The notes under the pieces were generated by a model. It did not search any database, was not told where the DNA came from, and worked only from the letters and a program-made list of their open reading frames with translations. From JBPCOB01 sp051000715 (lineage in GTDB: Bacteria; Actinomycetota; Actinomycetes; JALYNC01), in assembly GCA_051000715.1 (NCBI GenBank), contig JBPCOB010000060.1, positions 1 through 8,564 on the forward strand: a stretch of 8,564 nt of DNA, written 5' to 3'. The translations under genes and the position numbers were made by a program. This document shows, piece by piece, positions 4,886 through 8,564 of this stretch. Position 1 is the stretch's first letter. Every line of letters starts with the position of its first letter.

Positions 4886-5769
4886 CGGGCCGCCCGCCAC
4901 AACGCCGGAGCGGCGACGGCCGCGCGGCGTACCGGTCCGACAGCCACCCGGCGGTCGAGCACCTGGTAGTCGGCCGCCTCGACGGCATCGAGGATGCCGC
5001 CGTAGAGCGTGGCCGCCGTGCGGATGCAGTCGCGGCTGGTCGGATGCAGCAGTCGGATGCCCGGCACTGCGGCGCGGAGCAGTTCCCGGGTCCGGGTGAT
5101 CTCGAAAGCGAGCAGCCGGCGTACCCGCCCGTCGACCACGCCGGCCGCGAGGTCCCCGCGACTCAGCTCGAACAGCTTCAGGTCCTCCAGCGGCAGGTAG
5201 AGCCGGCCGCGGCGCAGGTCCTCGCCCACGTCACGCAGGAAGTTGGCCAGCTGGAAGGCGGTGCCGAGATCGGCCGCGTAGGCGTACGCCGCCCGGCTCG
5301 TCGGCTCGAGGATCGGCACCATCTGCAGTCCGATGACCGCCGCCGAGCCGCGGACGTACCCCATCAGCTCCTCGTACGTCGCGTACTCGGTGACTTCTAG
5401 GTCCATCCGCATCGACATGAGGAACGCGACGAAGTGGGCCCGCGGAATGTCCCAGCGCCGGGCGGTGTCGAGGACCGCAGGCAGCACGCCGTCGCCCCCC
5501 TCGTTCGCCAGAAACCGGTCCCGCAGGGCGTCGAGGGCGATCTCCTTCTCTGCAACGGTGAGGTGGCTGGCCGGGTCGTCGACGATCTCGTCGGCGTACC
5601 GGGCGAAACCGTAGAGCGCGTCGACGTAGGGCCGCTTGGCTGCGGGCAACAGTCGGGTGGCGAGGTAGTAGGTCTTCCCGTGCTTCGCGTGCAGCCGGCA
5701 GCAATGGGAGTACGACGCCCGTAACGCCGGATCTGTGATCCCGGCGGCGTCGAGATCACGGGCGCTCAT
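4861..5769 (-). CDS. crtB: Phytoene synthase CrtB
   Basis: A 302-residue all-helical trans-isoprenyl diphosphate synthase of the squalene/phytoene synthase family. It condenses two GGPP molecules head-to-head into phytoene, the first step of C40 carotenoid synthesis, at the membrane surface. Both Asp-rich Mg2+-diphosphate motifs are present: DEIVDD (60-65) and RDVGED (179-184) within NFLRDVGEDLRRGRLYLP. The YGFARYADE lead-in and EYATYEEL also fit CrtB better than squalene synthase HpnC/D, though the latter cannot be wholly excluded by eye. The ATG at 5767-5769 lies 6 bp after the aminotransferase stop, without a strong Shine-Dalgarno, suggesting coupling. Codon 16 is a rare TTA leucine. crtYc/crtYd on the other strand 1.5 kb away supply the later cyclisation. 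Confidence 0.9.
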   Translation of the reverse strand: MSARDLDAAGITDPALRASYSHCCRLHAKHGKTYYLATRLLPAAKRPYVDALYGFARYADEIVDDPASHLTVAEKEIALDALRDRFLANEGGDGVLPAVLDTARRWDIPRAHFVAFLMSMRMDLEVTEYATYEELMGYVRGSAAVIGLQMVPILEPTSRAAYAYAADLGTAFQLANFLRDVGEDLRRGRLYLPLEDLKLFELSRGDLAAGVVDGRVRRLLAFEITRTRELLRAAVPGIRLLHPTSRDCIRTAATLYGGILDAVEAADYQVLDRRVAVGPVRRAAVAAPALWRAARARRRWPP

Positions 5770-5775
5770 CCGCGC

Positions 5776-6939
5776 TCAGCCGGCGGAGCCGACAACGGCC
5801 GCCAGCGCCGCGTCCACGTCGGCGTCGGTGTTGTAAATGTGCCAGGCCGTGCGCAGCCGGCCAGCCCGGACCGAAGCCATCACGCCGGCTCGGGCCAGTT
5901 CCTTGGTCACGTCTCCAACGTCGAGGCAGACGATGGCGGAGGGGCCCGGCGGCAGGCCGAGTCCGGCCCGGAACCGGTTGGCAAGAGAGACGTCGTGGTC
6001 ATGGATGGCCGAAACGCCGATGCGGTTGATCAGGTGTAACGCGGGCTCGGTGCCGACCCAGGAGAACCAGGCCGGTGAGACGTCGAGCCGTCTGGCGGTG
6101 CGCGCGAGCCGCAGCGGCGGGCCGTAGTAGGAGGAGTGCGGGTCCTCGCCGGCGTACCAACCGGCCGCGAGGGCCGGCAGCGTCTCCAGCCGGTCGGGCC
6201 GGACGGTGAGGAACGCGGTGCCGCGCGGGGACATCAGCCACTTGTAAGCGGCGCAGGACACGAAGTCGAATCGACTGGCGTCCAGCGGCAGCCAGCCGGC
6301 GGCCTGCGTCGCGTCCATCACGGTGAGCGCACCGTGGTGCTCCGCAGATCGTGCGATGGCCCCGAGGTCGGCCACTTCGCCCGTCGCCGACTGGACGGCG
6401 CTGAAGGCGACGACGTCCGTCCGCCCATCGATCGAGTCGGCCAGCCTGTCGGCGGGCACGAAGTCCACCTCTACGCCGCGGGCCGCGTGGGCCAGGAACG
6501 GAAAGAGGTTGCTGGTGAACTCCACGTCGGGGGCGAGCACCCGGGCGCCGTCGGGGAGCGAGGCCGCGACGAAGGCGACGAGTCCGGAGACCGTCGAGCC
6601 CACCGCGACATGTTCGGAATCCACGCCCACCATGTGTGCGAACTCGGCGCGAGACCGTTCGGTGCTCTGGCCCCACTCCTCCCAGCTCGTCCGTCCGCCG
6701 CGCCAGTCCTCGAGCGCCTGCTGAAGGGCCTCCCAGGCGACGGCCGGCGGCAGGCCGTAGCTGGCCGTGTTGAGATAAACACCGACCGGTTGCCAGAGCC
6801 GGCGGGCCTCCTCCAGGGAAAGGCCCGGGCCAGCTCCCCTTGCTGCCGGCGTACGTCGACGACGGTCGTCGAGCCCGTCGTTAGGCCCGGGTGGCACGTC
6901 GTCGTAGGTCGGCGGGTGCCGGCCGGGCAACGGGGACAT
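5776..6939 (-). CDS. PLP-dependent class-V aminotransferase family protein (cysteine desulfurase / isopenicillin N epimerase-like)
   Basis: A 387-residue fold-type I PLP enzyme. YLNTASYGLPP (55-65) is the N-terminal signature. VGSTVSGLV (113-121) forms the phosphate-binding turn. D209 and Q212 in VMDATQAAGW pair with the pyridine ring and O3', and AAYKWLMSPRG (230-240) carries the Schiff-base lysine K233. The substrate is not identifiable: relatives include cysteine desulfurases, kynureninases and epimerases. ATG at 6937-6939 is the first reasonable start, with no clear Shine-Dalgarno. The first 40 or so residues are Pro/Arg rich and not family-conserved, so the true start might be further in. 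Codon 301 is a TTA. It ends 6 bp before crtB and so probably shares its transcript, but no role of this family in carotenoid synthesis is established. Confidence 0.87.
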   Translation of the reverse strand: MSPLPGRHPPTYDDVPPGPNDGLDDRRRRTPAARGAGPGLSLEEARRLWQPVGVYLNTASYGLPPAVAWEALQQALEDWRGGRTSWEEWGQSTERSRAEFAHMVGVDSEHVAVGSTVSGLVAFVAASLPDGARVLAPDVEFTSNLFPFLAHAARGVEVDFVPADRLADSIDGRTDVVAFSAVQSATGEVADLGAIARSAEHHGALTVMDATQAAGWLPLDASRFDFVSCAAYKWLMSPRGTAFLTVRPDRLETLPALAAGWYAGEDPHSSYYGPPLRLARTARRLDVSPAWFSWVGTEPALHLINRIGVSAIHDHDVSLANRFRAGLGLPPGPSAIVCLDVGDVTKELARAGVMASVRAGRLRTAWHIYNTDADVDAALAAVVGSAG

Positions 6940-6964
6940 GGCGACATGATGGCGCAGTGTTGCC

Positions 6965-6979
6965 GGGTCGCTTTGACCC
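6965..6979. promoter_or_regulatory. Short dyad between the RES toxin and aminotransferase genes
   Basis: GGGTC (6965-6969) and GACCC (6975-6979) form a perfect 5-bp dyad with a 5-bp spacer in the 53-bp gap upstream of the aminotransferase start. It could be an operator half-site pair or a small hairpin. The arms are too short to claim more. Confidence 0.2.
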
Positions 6980-6992
6980 TGCGAGTCGCCGG

Positions 6993-7517
6993 CTACAGCG
7001 CGACGGTGCGGTGCAGCACCCAATCCGGCGGTCGGCCGCCGGCGGTCGCGCACCAGCCGACGAGGTCTGGTCTCCGACCGAAGAGCACAATCGTCTCTCC
7101 GGTACGAGCCGGTCCCCGGACGAGCCCACCGGCGACCCGCCAGCCACCGGCTCCACCGTCTACCAGCGCGGCGCTGGGTGCCCGCAGGCCGGCCGTCCCG
7201 GTACGCCGGATGCGCTGCGCCGCCGTCCGGCAGCGAGGGTAAGTGTCGATCCCGCCGCGCAGCACCCGCCGGGGTAGGTGCGGCGCCGCCAGCGCGGGGT
7301 CGCCGATGTCGATCGCCCAGAGCGCCCTGTCGATCCCATCGAGGTCGGCGAGATCGGTGATTCCTTCGTGCCGGAGGAACTGTGCCCAGGCGCCGTCGGG
7401 GGAGTCGGCGAGATAGTGGACCGGCCCTTCACCGGCCGCATGCCAGCGCGCGGCCGGCTGGTCCGCGTCCTCCCAGAGGAACGGAAAGCGCCGGTCGGTG
7501 TGCCGGTAGGCGATCAC
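6993..7517 (-). CDS. RES-domain toxin of an Xre-RES toxin-antitoxin pair
   Basis: A 174-residue RES protein. RES toxins (ParT, MbcT) are ADP-ribosyltransferase-like enzymes that degrade NAD+ or modify a target protein. The domain core is ARWHAAGEGPVHYLADSPDGAW (23-44), running into the helix that ends FLRHE, with the later serine in LRAPSAAL (S115). In the family consensus I know (A-L-x-E-V/F-L-x-H) the catalytic glutamate sits where this protein has Q46; E51 follows after FLRH. Other core residues (R24, Y35, S115) are kept. The GTG start at 7515-7517 overlaps the antitoxin TGA as GTGA, the normal antitoxin-first order, and no separate Shine-Dalgarno is seen. The glutamine may mean an attenuated toxin, or this subgroup may use another acid. 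Confidence 0.82.
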   Translation of the reverse strand: MIAYRHTDRRFPFLWEDADQPAARWHAAGEGPVHYLADSPDGAWAQFLRHEGITDLADLDGIDRALWAIDIGDPALAAPHLPRRVLRGGIDTYPRCRTAAQRIRRTGTAGLRAPSAALVDGGAGGWRVAGGLVRGPARTGETIVLFGRRPDLVGWCATAGGRPPDWVLHRTVAL

Positions 7518-8008
7518 GTCGCCGAGCCGTCGGCGAGGGCGGAGGCGAGCGCGGCCACCCGGCGTGGGCCCTCGTCCTCGGGGTCCCAGGCGCCGCACAG
7601 CAGCTGGGCCGGCGTTGCCCCGTCGAGCTGCGAGCGGGGCCGGTGGAACCATCGGCGCACGCCGTAGTCGTTGTAGCTGCCGGTCAGGTCGCTCACCAGC
7701 AGGGCGAGGAAGTGCAGCCGGGCGGCGAGCGCGGCGGGAGTGGTGCGGGTCCCGGTGGTGTACCGACGCAGGCTGGCCGGCGATGTGGCCGTGAGCTGGA
7801 GCAGGAGGTCCACACCGAGCACGTCCCCGACCGCCGCCCACTCCGACTGGGGTACGGGGCTGGCGGCGAGCTCGTCCGCGAGTCGGGTAAGCAGGCCGGC
7901 GTACTCCTCGGCCGGCACATCGTCAGCGCCCAGCCGCAGGACCGTCTCCCGGCCGATGCCCAGTTCGACCAGCGGGCCCCGTGCAGCCCGTAGGGTGTCG
8001 CGGTCCAT
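7514..8008 (-). CDS. Xre/MbcA/ParS-type antitoxin
   Basis: A 164-residue protein with a C-terminal Xre-MbcA-ParS toxin-binding region, about 111-158 (SYNDYGVRRWFHRPRSQLDG, then ATPAQLLCGAW). It is preceded by an HTH-like segment around 62-105 (SLRRYTTGTRTTPAALAARLH looks like the recognition helix and the next helix). It would bind and block the RES protein encoded just downstream and repress the operon. ATG at 8006-8008 is the first start after a TGA two codons upstream (8015-8017), and it has no recognisable Shine-Dalgarno. This leaves open that the N-terminus lies in the overlapping upstream frame and is separated by a frameshift. Codon use and the 4-bp overlap with the toxin gene support a real gene. 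Confidence 0.8.
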   Translation of the reverse strand: MDRDTLRAARGPLVELGIGRETVLRLGADDVPAEEYAGLLTRLADELAASPVPQSEWAAVGDVLGVDLLLQLTATSPASLRRYTTGTRTTPAALAARLHFLALLVSDLTGSYNDYGVRRWFHRPRSQLDGATPAQLLCGAWDPEDEGPRRVAALASALADGSAT

Positions 8009-8138
8009 GGCGGGTCACGGTCATGCCCGCAGGGAGCAGGCCCATCGCCTCTAAGCGGCCGATGACACGGGCGGCTCGCAGGGCCCCGCTAGGCTCTGCC
8101 ATTGGATGCTCGATGGAGCGGATTCGGATCACGCTCAT
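7923..8138 (-). CDS. Doubtful small ORF upstream of, and overlapping, the Xre-type antitoxin
   Basis: A 71-codon frame begins ATGAGCGTGATC 9 bp after the sortase stop. Its first 48 residues (SGALRAARVIGRLEAMGLLP is the best part) look protein-like; the rest is Gly/Pro/Arg-rich shadow of the antitoxin gene in another frame. I do not recognise the sequence. It could be a short leader peptide, a leaderless small protein (a TAGTAT box lies just upstream), or the detached N-terminus of the antitoxin after a one-base indel near 8008-8020. It contains a TTA codon at position 29. It may equally be non-coding leader. Confidence 0.3.
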   Translation of the reverse strand: MSVIRIRSIEHPMAEPSGALRAARVIGRLEAMGLLPAGMTVTRHGPRHPTGCTGPAGRTGHRPGDGPAAGR

Positions 8139-8144
8139 GGTCCA

Positions 8145-8150
8145 ATACTA
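8145..8150 (-). promoter_or_regulatory. Possible -10 box TAGTAT for the Xre-RES operon
   Basis: TAGTAT on the minus strand fits the actinobacterial TANNNT -10 pattern and would start a transcript at about 8138, exactly at the ATG of the small upstream ORF. It overlaps the sortase stop codon. No good -35 is seen 16-18 bp upstream, so confidence is low. Confidence 0.3.
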
Positions 8151-8564
8151 CTCCGCTGCGGAGGCCCCCACCGGTGCGGAACCCCCGGCATTGGGAACGG
8201 TCTTTGCCAGGAGTCCGAACACCACCAACCGCTGCCGGGCGGAGTATCTGGGGTTGCAGGTCGTGAGGGTGAGCGAGGCTTGAGTCGGTTGCCGTCCGGG
8301 GGCATCCGGCACCGGAGCGGTCACCGCGACCTCGTTCGGTGCCACTACTCGGGTCCCGGTCACCCGATAGGTCAGCCAGGAAGCGCGAGTCTCGAGCACG
8401 ATGGCATCGCCGGGGCGGAGCTCGTCGAGCCGGCCGAACGGCGCTCCGTAGGTCGTGCGATGGCCGGCCACCGCGAAGTTGCCCACCTGTCCCGGCATCG
8501 CGCTGCCCGGGTAGTGACCCGGACCGCGACGTAGATCGCCCCGGGCCACGCCCTCGACGATCAC
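8148..8564 (-). CDS. Class E sortase, C-terminal part (N-terminus outside window)
   Basis: The last 138 residues of a sortase, a membrane-anchored cysteine transpeptidase that links cell-wall sorting-signal proteins to peptidoglycan on the outside of the cell. The catalytic triad is present: His in FAVAGHRTTYG (H35 of the visible part), Cys in TLTTCNPRYSA (C103), and Arg in RQRLVVFG (R112). The TLTTC followed by N-P-x-Y-S-A is the actinobacterial class E form. PGQVGNFAVAGHR is the usual approach to the catalytic His. The signal anchor would be upstream, beyond the edge. The protein continues about 17 residues past the barrel as an Ala/Gly/Pro tail. It is read in the same direction as the small ORF and the Xre-RES pair that follow. 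Confidence 0.9.
   Translation of the reverse strand: MIVEGVARGDLRRGPGHYPGSAMPGQVGNFAVAGHRTTYGAPFGRLDELRPGDAIVLETRASWLTYRVTGTRVVAPNEVAVTAPVPDAPGRQPTQASLTLTTCNPRYSARQRLVVFGLLAKTVPNAGGSAPVGASAAE

Noticed and set aside
4495..5400. 301-residue plus-strand open frame across vapB and crtB
   Set aside because: It crosses two well-supported genes and an operator region and shows no motif.
6136..7242. 368-residue plus-strand open frame opposite the aminotransferase
   Set aside because: Composition is that of a GC-rich antisense frame; the opposite strand encodes a clear PLP enzyme with its catalytic lysine.
7382..7993. 203-residue plus-strand open frame
   Set aside because: Antisense to the Xre-RES pair, repetitive Arg/Gly content.
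1..8564. tRNA, rRNA, CRISPR, insertion sequence or prophage attachment site
   Set aside because: No cloverleaf, spaced repeat array, transposase frame or flanking direct repeat was seen on either strand.

Overview
This 8.6 kb window is high-GC actinobacterial DNA with dense coding, many GTG starts, 1-4 bp stop/start overlaps and frequent GCGTAC. It most resembles a Micromonosporaceae-type actinomycete. That assignment rests on protein family content and composition, not on a database match.

Left part (1-1553, minus strand): the 3' part of an ABC-2 (DrrB-like) permease reading frame that is cut off by an in-frame stop, then an aminoglycoside-phosphotransferase-fold kinase translationally coupled to a RimJ/RimL-type GNAT acetyltransferase. 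A short divergent intergenic region (1554-1646) separates these from a tight plus-strand operon (1647-3365): an Rv2175c-like DNA-binding protein, thiE (thiamine phosphate synthase), and crtYc and crtYd, the two subunits of a heterodimeric lycopene cyclase. All four genes are joined by 1-4 bp overlaps. The 3' end of crtYd runs 89 bp into the convergent next gene.

Middle part (3277-4860, minus strand): a TipAL-like MerR regulator with a textbook MerR/PtipA-type promoter, but without the cysteines that capture thiopeptides in TipA. It is preceded by a vapBC toxin-antitoxin pair (AbrB-fold antitoxin, PIN toxin).

Right part (4861-8564, minus strand): crtB (phytoene synthase), a PLP-dependent class-V aminotransferase 6 bp upstream of it, an Xre/MbcA-type antitoxin with a RES-domain toxin, a small doubtful ORF, and the C-terminal 138 residues of a class E sortase.

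The coherent theme is carotenoid biosynthesis. CrtB makes phytoene and CrtYc/CrtYd cyclise the ends of lycopene; desaturase and GGPP synthase are not in this window. Rare TTA leucine codons, the bldA-type signal in actinomycetes, occur in thiE just before crtYc, at codon 16 of crtB, and in the aminotransferase. This suggests developmental gating of the pathway. No RNA genes, CRISPR arrays, insertion sequences or gene-free stretches above 300 bp were seen; the largest unassigned interval is about 140 bp (8009-8147).
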